In this document: piece by piece, positions 1-5,288 of the stretch | Layout: each line of letters starts with the position of its first letter | Numbering within the stretch: the stretch's first letter is position 1 | DNA from: Gammaproteobacteria bacterium | GTDB taxonomy: Bacteria; Pseudomonadota; Gammaproteobacteria; Pseudomonadales; Azotimanducaceae | Direction: 5' to 3' | Assembly (NCBI GenBank): GCA_018667205.1 | Contig: JABIVN010000320.1 | Coordinates: 1-5,459, forward strand | Length of the DNA stretch: 5,459 nucleotides | The notes under the pieces: generated by a model | The model's database searches: none | Told to the model about the DNA's origin: nothing | Seen by the model: the letters and a program-made list of their open reading frames with translations, nothing else | Program-made: the position numbers and the translations under genes

Positions 1-1181
1 AAGTCCGCTTCCCAATCATAAACGCCGGCAATAAACTGAACTTTGTCTGAAAATTGTGAGGTCACTCTGAATTCGTGACTCGTTTGCTCCCAATCATTAA
101 AGAAATTCATTCTCAAAAGATGGACCGGCGCACCGTCAAAGTCTTGCATGTTTTGCTCATCCATATCGCGTTGCGAATAGATGTAAGTGTATAAGAAGGC
201 GTCAGTATCGTAGTTCGCTGTGATTATCGTTGTCTCGTAATCGTTGTCACTAAAGTTTTCGCCGTCAGACTCAGTCTTGTCCGGACCATCGTTGGCGTCT
301 TTTTCACAGCCGTTTGCAGGGTCGAAGCCAATCAACGTAAGCGTGCACGCTAGCTCACCCACCTTGTTCCTGTTAGTGTACGCGCCCTGCACGCTCGTAT
401 CTTCCATGACTTCGTAGTGAACTTTTAGATCGAAATTATCTGTTGGTGCCCAAAGTGCAGTGAAACCGTAGTTTGTTTTATCGTCTCCACCGACGTCTTC
501 GTTCCTGGTGGTGTTACGGACGTGTCCATCATGCTCCACTTTGGCGGCAAATAATTTAAGACCTAATGTATCTTCAATAATAGGAATTTGAACAACCCCG
601 TTAACGTCTTGTCGGCCAAAATCACCAGCCGTTAAGCTCAGATCAGCCCCCATTTTGTTCAGGGAAACAGGCGTACGAATAACATTGAGGATCCCCCCTG
701 TCGTGTTCTTTCCGAACAGTGTTCCTTGTGGACCACGAAGTACTTCGATGCGCTCGATATCGAAATTATCAAGAAGCACGCCGCTCGATGTTCCCAGGAA
801 CATCCCGTCCATCACAACCCCGATCGAGGGCTCGAAGCTTTTATCGCTTTCAAGTGATGCGACACCCCTGATCGTAATGGCTGCGCCACTGGCAATACCC
901 GGTGTTCGATTAATGAACAGATTAGGCGCAAAAGCCTGTATGTCCTCTAAACGACGCACGCTGCCTTCTCGCAGTTGATCAGTAATAGCGGTAACGGCTA
1001 ACGGAACATCCTGAATGGACTCAGATTTCTTTCTGGCTGTGACAACAATCTCTTCTAGAGCAAGGCTGTTTCTCTCAGCATTTTGTGCGGCTGCCTCATT
1101 TGGCAATGAACTAAAGGCAAAAATTGCTGTAGCCATTCCAAAGAATGCAGTGTTAAAACTTTGTTGAATTTTTTTAAACAT
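1..1181 (-). CDS. TonB-dependent outer-membrane receptor, N-terminal part (runs off left edge)
   Basis: The reading frame is open from an ATG at 1181 to the left edge, giving 393 complete codons. The family is usually 700-850 residues, so about half is present and the C-terminal barrel is missing. Residues 1-32 form a Sec signal peptide (basic MFKK start, hydrophobic core, cleavage probably after EAAA). A TonB-box-like EEIVVTA lies at 43-49. The plug domain spans about 52-170 and carries the hallmark IEVLRGPQGTLFGKN at 145-159 followed by TTGGILNVI. From about 178 the sequence alternates like beta-barrel strands. Two cysteines, C279 and C292, sit in a probable surface loop rich in Asp and Asn and could form a disulfide. 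A strong ribosome site (AAAGGGGG) lies 6 nt before the ATG, which supports this start. These receptors use TonB-ExbBD energy to import large or scarce ligands. The ligand cannot be read from the sequence; the neighbouring catabolic genes suggest an organic growth substrate rather than iron, which is inference. Confidence 0.95.
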   Translation of the reverse strand, partial: MFKKIQQSFNTAFFGMATAIFAFSSLPNEAAAQNAERNSLALEEIVVTARKKSESIQDVPLAVTAITDQLREGSVRRLEDIQAFAPNLFINRTPGIASGAAITIRGVASLESDKSFEPSIGVVMDGMFLGTSSGVLLDNFDIERIEVLRGPQGTLFGKNTTGGILNVIRTPVSLNKMGADLSLTAGDFGRQDVNGVVQIPIIEDTLGLKLFAAKVEHDGHVRNTTRNEDVGGDDKTNYGFTALWAPTDNFDLKVHYEVMEDTSVQGAYTNRNKVGELACTLTLIGFDPANGCEKDANDGPDKTESDGENFSDNDYETTIITANYDTDAFLYTYIYSQRDMDEQNMQDFDGAPVHLLRMNFFNDWEQTSHEFRVTSQFSDKVQFIAGVYDWEAD

Positions 1182-1207
1182 GGTTTTCCCCCTTTGCGGT
1201 GTGGCGC

Positions 1208-1236
1208 AATCTATCTAGATTCCTCGAACAATTCAA
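1208..1236 (-). promoter_or_regulatory. Possible sigma-70-type promoter of the TonB-dependent receptor gene
   Basis: On the minus strand a TTGAAT (1236-1231) and a TAGATT (1213-1208) are separated by 17 bp. Each matches the sigma-70 -35 and -10 consensus at four of six positions. The -10 lies about 27 bp before the receptor ATG, which leaves room for the ribosome site at 1188-1195. The -10 is also one arm of a perfect palindrome, AATCTA-TC-TAGATT (1208-1221), so a repressor could cover it. This is a consensus match by eye and is weak. Confidence 0.35.
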
Positions 1237-1301
1237 CTATTTGGTAATTATCCGCGCCAGAACGCGGTGTTTTTCGTGAAAAAACTCTTAAGATAGGCGG
1301 A

Positions 1302-1322
1302 TTATTGCCTATTTGGCAATAA
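1302..1322. repeat. Inverted repeat TTATTGCC-N5-GGCAATAA upstream of the receptor gene
   Basis: The 8-bp arms are perfect with a 5-bp spacer. The site is about 120 bp before the receptor ATG. Its minus-strand right part reads ATTGCCAAATAG (1320-1309). A near copy, ATTACCAAATAG (1248-1237, 11 of 12 bases), lies 72 bp nearer the gene and abuts the candidate -35 box. The arrangement suits a regulator binding site with a second half-site, but no regulator gene is in view. Confidence 0.45.
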
Positions 1323-1489
1323 CTGATAATTGTGGTGGCGAATGTCTTTTATGGTCAGAATTGATCAGGCTGATTTACGATGACTGAGTAAAAACACGTT
1401 AAAATGTCAGGTAACACCCTAAAACAAGCTTGGTGACGAGGATTGGCGCTATGAATAGCGTCAAGCGACAGCAATTGCCGCCAGGTCTG

Positions 1490-2698
1490 CTAATTGCCCG
1501 GGACCTTGTCAGGAACACGAAGGTGCTCTGGTATGTTGTTGAACAAATCGGGGAGGTCTTCGTCGTTGGTTTCTAGAAGAGTGTCGATCCAACGGTGAAA
1601 TAACTGACCGCCTCCTTCATTCCGTCCGAACATAGAGTATTTTTTTGCACCCGTCGCTAGCGCCTTTTGAACCCGAAGCCCTGTGTAATAATCTTCGTCT
1701 CTGACCACATCCACCATCAGTGACATATAGGCCTTCAATCCTTGCTGATCGACTTCATCCGGGGATTCAAACGCTGCAAAATACTGCGTGGTAGTCGACT
1801 CACCGGGCGACTTGCCGGGGAACATTTGTGAAATCATATAAGGTCCTGTCACGCCGCCGGCGATGGAGATGTTAGGGAAGATTGTCCAAACACCCGATTT
1901 CATAAGCCGCTCCGGCCATTGTGCTTCTGGTAGGCCTTCTAAGTCATCAAATCGACCAGGCGCGGTAACGCGCACATGCGGTCCCCAGGAATAGTAGTCT
2001 GCTTTAGGCGTGCTTTCACGACCGATACTGCTGGCGTGCAAAACTGGCAAGTGATAAAAGTCACGATAACCGTCATAGGCTACTTTCCAATTGGGACCTT
2101 CTAATACCTGTTGTCCGGCGACATGGGTCTCAGCTAAACGCAGATGCTCGAGCATTTCGCCATAACCATTCAGGAATAAATCGATATCCAATGTTGATTC
2201 AGGGTTTAACGTAACCCAAATCATGCCGGCTCTTTCTGCGGCAGGTAGTGCAGTTAATCCGAGGCATGATTTATCGACCTCACCAAAGTTTCGCTCATCA
2301 AGAATGTTAATCAAGTCACCCCTAAGGTTGTAATTCCAGGCGTGATAATTGCATCGGAAGCTCTTTACGTTCCCGGATGCTTCATTGGTGACGTAGTTGC
2401 CCCGATGGCTGCACTGGTTAACGAAAGCGCGGATTTTACCCTCGTCATCTCTGACAATAATTAGCGGTGTACCAACGACCTCTATGGCTAGGAAATCACC
2501 TGGCTCGGGGATTTGTGATGCGAAGGCAAGCGCTAAGGGCACACGTTTGAAGACGCGGTCAACCTCTCGTTGCCAGCGATCCGCGTCATAGTAATCGGCA
2601 GTCGGTACCTGCAAAACGTCCGGCATCAAATCAATTCGATTGTGTTGCTGATTGTCCATTTCGCGCCTGGTCATGGCGATGAGTTGCTCTCTCGACAT
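1490..2698 (-). CDS. Rieske [2Fe-2S] non-heme iron oxygenase, alpha (catalytic) subunit
   Basis: This complete 402-residue protein matches the usual length of ring-hydroxylating oxygenase alpha subunits. The Rieske domain (about 45-165) has the cluster ligands C96-x-H98 and C116-x2-H119, with 17 residues between H98 and C116. The catalytic domain begins near NWK (203-205). It carries the mononuclear iron motif D213-x2-H216-x4-H221, where D213 is the bridging aspartate that passes electrons between neighbouring subunits. The third iron ligand is probably D336 in RDED. FGRNEGGGQLFHRWID (357-372) is a typical C-terminal segment of the family. An AGGA ribosome site lies 7 nt before the ATG. Such enzymes use O2 and electrons from a reductase/ferredoxin to hydroxylate aromatic, steroid or other alicyclic compounds in the cytoplasm. 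Neither a beta subunit nor an electron-transfer partner is in the window. It is divergent from the thiolase-like/DUF35 pair, so shared control is likely. The substrate is unknown. Confidence 0.93.
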   Translation of the reverse strand: MSREQLIAMTRREMDNQQHNRIDLMPDVLQVPTADYYDADRWQREVDRVFKRVPLALAFASQIPEPGDFLAIEVVGTPLIIVRDDEGKIRAFVNQCSHRGNYVTNEASGNVKSFRCNYHAWNYNLRGDLINILDERNFGEVDKSCLGLTALPAAERAGMIWVTLNPESTLDIDLFLNGYGEMLEHLRLAETHVAGQQVLEGPNWKVAYDGYRDFYHLPVLHASSIGRESTPKADYYSWGPHVRVTAPGRFDDLEGLPEAQWPERLMKSGVWTIFPNISIAGGVTGPYMISQMFPGKSPGESTTTQYFAAFESPDEVDQQGLKAYMSLMVDVVRDEDYYTGLRVQKALATGAKKYSMFGRNEGGGQLFHRWIDTLLETNDEDLPDLFNNIPEHLRVPDKVPGN

Positions 2699-2731
2699 CT
2701 GATTTTCCTATACTCGTGTTTACTGATAAAG

Positions 2732-2746
2732 CCCTGTTGGTCAGGG
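2732..2746. repeat. Short stem CCCTG-TTGGT-CAGGG in the oxygenase leader region
   Basis: Perfect 5-bp GC-rich arms surround a 5-base loop. The element lies 34 bp before the oxygenase ATG, so it could be a hairpin in that mRNA leader or part of an operator. No T run follows on the minus strand beyond TTT, so it is not a clear attenuator. Confidence 0.3.
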
Positions 2747-2751
2747 TAGCC

Positions 2752-2767
2752 TGATGTAATCACATCA
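2752..2767. promoter_or_regulatory. Candidate operator palindrome TGATGT-AATC-ACATCA
   Basis: The arms are perfect 6-bp inverted repeats around a 4-bp centre. The site is 54 bp from the oxygenase ATG and 143 bp from the thiolase-like ATG. Size and symmetry fit the operator of a dimeric helix-turn-helix regulator, such as the GntR or TetR families, but the family cannot be told from the site. No regulator gene is in the window. Confidence 0.45.
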
Positions 2768-2910
2768 TAAACGACCTACAGGTTCGTCGATAGTAGTCCT
2801 TGACACGCCAGTTGGTGAGCCTTTCGTGAGCTATCTAGGCAAGCGGACGCGCTCGTCATCTCCATATCTTTCTGCGATAGTAGCGCTTATCAATAAGCAA
2901 GGCTGTTCTG

Positions 2911-4113
2911 ATGGGTCTAAAGGGTCGCGCGGCCATCACCGGTGTCGCGGATTACAAAAATGTTCGCAATTACACGGGTAAACGTAAGTTCTTCCTGGAG
3001 CAGTGGGCAGAACTCACTCAAATGGCACTCGCAGATGCCGGGCTTAGCAAACATGATGTTGATGGTCTGTGCTGCGCAGCGATTCCCGAGTCGACGATGT
3101 TTGCCCCGGCGACTATTGCTGAGTATTTGGGTTTGCAGGTCAACTTCGCAGAAACCGTTGATCTTGGTGGAGCCTCCTCAGTCAGCATGATCTGGCGGGC
3201 CGCCGCCGCGATTGAAATGGGGATCTGCGAGGCCGTTGTTTGCGCCGCTCCGGGATTACCGATCCCATCCAACCCAAACCCACTTCCCAAGGATCCTAGC
3301 CGCGTCTATGGGTCTACCAGTGCCAAATGGGGTTCGCCGCAAGCCGAGTATGATGTACCTTATGGCAACGTCGCACAAAATGCTGGTTACGCTCTAATCG
3401 CTCAACGCTATGCCGCCACCTATGGTTATGACGAACGGGCCCTGGCAAAAATAGCGGTTGATCAACGGACCAACGCCCAAGGCAATCCCAAAGCAGTTTT
3501 CTTCGGTGAACCCATCACTATAGACGACGTACTACAGAGCAAGATGATTGCAGATCCGTTACACATTCTTGAAATTGTCATGCCCTGCGCAGGAGGAAGC
3601 GCGGTCGTCGTCGTGAGTGAGCGTTTGGCTAAAAAGTGCCAACATCGACCGGTTTATGTGACCGGGTTCGGCGAGCGGTTGACGACTAGATCTGTAACCT
3701 ACGCCGATGATATGACGGTATCTCCGGTTGGTCCGGCTGCTGCAAGTGCTTTTGCGATGTCCGGAAAAAAGCCAAAAGATGTCGATGTGCTAGAAGCTTA
3801 CGACTGTTATACCATCACAGTGCTCTTAACGATCGAAGATTCAGGGTTTTGTCACAAGGGAGAAGGCATCACTTTTGTCAAAGAAAACGGCCTTACCTTC
3901 AACGGCAGCTTTCCTGTTAATACTCACGGTGGACAGTTAGGCGCGGGTCAAGCGGCGGGGATGGCCGGCGGTATGTCGCAACCCGTCGAAGGTGTACGAC
4001 AAATAATGGGTAGAGCCAATGGCCGTCAGGTCGATAACTGCAATGCTGCGCTGATCACTGGCACAGGCGGCATTATGAGTGAGCAGTCCGCGATAATCTT
4101 GGAGGGGGCATAA
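2911..4113 (+). CDS. Thiolase-like protein (SCP2/lipid-transfer type), possible Ltp2-like aldolase
   Basis: This 400-residue protein has the thiolase fold pattern and belongs to the SCPx/lipid-transfer branch that pairs with DUF35 proteins. Motifs seen are DLGGASS (84-90), where thiolases carry their nucleophilic cysteine; CAGGSAVVVVS (226-236); EAYDCYTITVLLTIEDSGF (295-313); NTHGG (337-341); AGQAAGM (345-351), where thiolases have GHPxG; and the end GTGGIMSEQ (384-392). The nucleophile position is thus Gly (about G87) and the GHP histidine is replaced by Gln. Y297 and Y300 near the presumed active site and H339 remain. In known steroid-degrading systems, thiolase-like proteins of this kind (Ltp2 with the DUF35 part of ChsH2) are retro-aldolases acting on acyl-CoA beta-hydroxy intermediates. 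By analogy this is probably a C-C lyase, or a CoA-binding scaffold, in the cytoplasm. The DUF35 gene follows after one base, so the two are surely co-transcribed. Databases may simply label it acetyl-CoA acetyltransferase. Confidence 0.88.
   Translation: MGLKGRAAITGVADYKNVRNYTGKRKFFLEQWAELTQMALADAGLSKHDVDGLCCAAIPESTMFAPATIAEYLGLQVNFAETVDLGGASSVSMIWRAAAAIEMGICEAVVCAAPGLPIPSNPNPLPKDPSRVYGSTSAKWGSPQAEYDVPYGNVAQNAGYALIAQRYAATYGYDERALAKIAVDQRTNAQGNPKAVFFGEPITIDDVLQSKMIADPLHILEIVMPCAGGSAVVVVSERLAKKCQHRPVYVTGFGERLTTRSVTYADDMTVSPVGPAAASAFAMSGKKPKDVDVLEAYDCYTITVLLTIEDSGFCHKGEGITFVKENGLTFNGSFPVNTHGGQLGAGQAAGMAGGMSQPVEGVRQIMGRANGRQVDNCNAALITGTGGIMSEQSAIILEGA
4101..4108 (+). promoter_or_regulatory. Strong ribosome binding site of the DUF35 gene, inside the thiolase-like gene
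   Basis: GGAGGGGG lies 6 nt before the ATG at 4115 and within the last codons of the upstream gene. It fixes the DUF35 start and indicates efficient coupled translation of the pair, as expected if the two proteins form a complex. Confidence 0.75.
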
Positions 4114-4114
4114 C

Positions 4115-4516
4115 ATGGTGTCAATTAGACCGTTACCCATTCCTACACCGAATAGCGAACCTTTCTGGAATGGCTTGGCTAACCATCAGGTGAACTTGCA
4201 ACAATGCAACGACTGCCGCGCCTGGGTTTTCTATCCGCGTAGCCACTGCAACGGCTGTCTCTCACCCAACCTTACCTGGAGAAAGGTGGCAGGGAACGGC
4301 ACCCTTTATACGTACACTGTGGCACGCAGACCAACCGCGCCACAATTCATCGATGAGACACCCCAACTGATTGCGGTTGTCGAGTTGAATGAAGGTGTTC
4401 GTCTGAATTCGGTAATGGTTAATGTTCTGCCAGAGGCATTGTTCATCGGTATGCCAGTAAAACCCGTGTTCCATCAACAAGACAGCGCGACGCTCCTTTA
4501 CTTCGAGCCGGCATAA
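4115..4516 (+). CDS. DUF35 OB-fold protein with N-terminal zinc ribbon
   Basis: This 133-residue protein has the standard DUF35 layout. A short N-terminal helix region (PNSEPFWNGL, 12-21) comes first. A rubredoxin-like zinc ribbon follows with C31-x2-C34 and C45-x2-C48. An OB-fold then starts at WRKVAGNGTLYTYTVARRP (55-73) and runs to the C-terminus. In known systems DUF35 proteins bind thiolase-fold partners and help place acyl-CoA substrates. Examples are the archaeal thiolase/HMG-CoA synthase/DUF35 complex and the ChsH2 DUF35 domain bound to the aldolase Ltp2. The one-base spacing from the thiolase-like gene makes that protein the obvious partner. All four zinc ligands are present, so nothing suggests decay. 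It has no signal peptide and is expected in the cytoplasm. Confidence 0.92.
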   Translation: MVSIRPLPIPTPNSEPFWNGLANHQVNLQQCNDCRAWVFYPRSHCNGCLSPNLTWRKVAGNGTLYTYTVARRPTAPQFIDETPQLIAVVELNEGVRLNSVMVNVLPEALFIGMPVKPVFHQQDSATLLYFEPA

Positions 4517-4517
4517 C

Positions 4518-4554
4518 GGGTCCTGATCAGGCTTCTTCTATTCCCTGATCACCC
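4518..4554 (+). terminator. Possible stem-loop after the DUF35 gene
   Basis: TGATCAGG (4524-4531) pairs perfectly with CCTGATCA (4544-4551) across a 12-base loop. GGG (4518-4520) can pair with CCC (4552-4554) after a 3-base bulge. The position just after the stop codon suits a transcript end or an mRNA-stabilising hairpin. No T run follows, so intrinsic termination is doubtful. CCTGATCAGG (4522-4531) is itself a 10-bp palindrome. Confidence 0.35.
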
Positions 4555-4745
4555 CTCGCGTGGCCACTAATTCAAAATTGGCAAAGGCTGAAAAATTGAG
4601 TTATCGGTACCTGCTTCTGGCATTTGTAGCAGCAAACCGCTGAGCCAGACCCGCCATCGCCAGGAAACATCGATTCAGGTTGCTCGAACCCACGTATGTC
4701 TTTAGAAAATATATGGATAGAGATCTTCTAGATAAGAGCGCGATG

Positions 4746-4768
4746 AGCAAGTAGCAAGTAGCAAGTAG
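4746..4768 (+). repeat. Heptamer tandem repeat, three copies of AGCAAGT plus AG
   Basis: Three exact 7-bp units run from 4746 to 4766 and a further AG begins a fourth. The array ends 32 bp before the ATG of the epoxide-hydrolase-like gene, in its promoter or leader. Short exact tandem repeats can change copy number by replication slippage, which here would alter spacing in the upstream region, not the protein. Confidence 0.8.
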
Positions 4769-4800
4769 TCTTTTATAAATCACTCAACAGGTGACAAATA

Positions 4801-5271
4801 ATGCGCAGCTTCAGAGTCTCAGGTTTAAAATTTCTTCTCATACTATTGATAGGTTTGACACAATCGTCTCTGGTGCGGGCTGCTGATGGCACTGAGTCGA
4901 GCAACGAAACAACGATAAGAGAATTTTTGACAGCCTGGTCCAGGCTCGATGCAGATGAACTGGCGGCCTATTTCACCGATGACGGCGTCTATTACAATAT
5001 GCCAACGGAACCGGTAGAGGGTCGTGAAAACATACGGGCCTTTATGGCGAACTTTATGGGCTCTTGGGAATCCACCGATTGGGAAATTCTTAATATCATT
5101 GTCGAAGGCGATATCGTTATGGTCGAGCGAGTTGACCATACCGTGGCCCTGGGTAATGTAATAGACCTGCCTTGTGTAGGCATCTTTGAAATGGATGGTG
5201 GAAAAATAAAAATCTGGCGCGATTACTTTAATCTCTCGACCTATACCGACGGCCTGCAAGGCAAAAACTAG
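4801..5271 (+). CDS. Exported limonene-1,2-epoxide hydrolase-like protein
   Basis: This 156-residue protein starts with a Sec signal peptide: basic residues to K10, a hydrophobic core of about 11-24, and cleavage near VRA|AD at 27. The mature part, about 129 residues, has the cone-shaped SnoaL/NTF2-like fold pattern of limonene-1,2-epoxide hydrolase. The family's catalytic set is visible by motif: Y64-x-N66 in YYNMP (water positioning), R110-x-D112 in ERVDH, and D141 in WRDYF. These correspond to Tyr53, Asn55, Arg99, Asp101 and Asp132 of the Rhodococcus enzyme. GRENI (74-78) and GIFEMDGGKIKIWRDYF (127-143) also match. The family adds water to an epoxide in one step to give a diol, without a covalent intermediate. 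The known Rhodococcus enzyme has no such export signal, so a periplasmic location is unusual. An AGGTGA ribosome site lies 6 nt before the ATG. The gene may have its own promoter in the 284-bp upstream gap, or read on from the DUF35 gene. Confidence 0.85.
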   Translation: MRSFRVSGLKFLLILLIGLTQSSLVRAADGTESSNETTIREFLTAWSRLDADELAAYFTDDGVYYNMPTEPVEGRENIRAFMANFMGSWESTDWEILNIIVEGDIVMVERVDHTVALGNVIDLPCVGIFEMDGGKIKIWRDYFNLSTYTDGLQGKN

Positions 5272-5288
5272 AACCTGCGCGGCCAATT

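Larger units (their letters stand above)
1182..1489. other. Intergenic region between the receptor start and the oxygenase stop
   Basis: No convincing gene lies in these 308 bases. The left part is the upstream region of the receptor gene, with its ribosome site, a possible promoter and short repeats. The right part is the 3' flank of the oxygenase gene. There a short stem, CGCTA-TGAA-TAGCG (1447-1460), is seen on either strand, but no T run follows it, so it is not a convincing intrinsic terminator. An interrupted GTTTTTC-GT-GAAAAAAC element lies at 1269-1285 and has no clear role. Confidence 0.6.
2699..2910. promoter_or_regulatory. Divergent control region between the oxygenase and thiolase-like genes
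   Basis: These 212 bp must hold the promoters of both divergent genes. The oxygenase ribosome site is at its left end (minus-strand AGGA, 2706-2709). A weak thiolase-side site (AAGG, 2899-2902) lies 8 nt before that ATG. A perfect TTGACA is present at 2800-2805 (plus), but no good -10 box follows at 16-18 bp, so I do not assign a promoter. Several short symmetric or repeated elements lie here: the palindrome at 2752-2767, a stem CCCTG-TTGGT-CAGGG at 2732-2746, an imperfect inverted repeat ACGACCT-AC-AGGTTCGT at 2771-2787, and two copies of CGATAGTAG at 2788-2796 and 2875-2883. Confidence 0.6.
4517..4800. other. Intergenic gap before the epoxide-hydrolase-like gene
   Basis: These 284 bases hold the stem-loop at 4518-4554, the heptamer repeat at 4746-4768 and the ribosome site AGGTGA at 4789-4794. 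An AT-rich stretch around 4700-4735 could contain a promoter, but I find no pair of boxes good enough to call. No RNA gene is recognised. A 60-codon open frame on the minus strand (4601-4783) has no family likeness that I can see. Confidence 0.55.

Noticed and set aside
655..978. Open frame of 107 codons on the plus strand
   Set aside because: It is antisense to the conserved plug domain of the receptor and resembles no family. It is a shadow frame.
1447..1460. Stem CGCTA-TGAA-TAGCG after the oxygenase stop as an intrinsic terminator
   Set aside because: The stem is short and no T run follows on either strand.
1451..1573. Small plus-strand frame of about 40 codons preceded by GAGGA
   Set aside because: Most of it is antisense to the oxygenase 3' end, and the ribosome site match can arise by chance.
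2800..2805. Perfect TTGACA as the -35 of the thiolase-like gene
   Set aside because: No acceptable -10 hexamer is found 15-19 bp downstream, so the match alone is not enough.
4675..4695. tRNA-like T-arm sequence (GGTTGCTCGAACCC)
   Set aside because: No acceptor stem, anticodon arm or D arm can be matched around it, and the loop does not fit a tRNA.
4601..4783. Open frame of 60 codons on the minus strand with a hydrophobic start
   Set aside because: It has no family likeness, crosses the tandem repeat, and lies in what looks like an upstream regulatory gap. It is too weak to call a gene.
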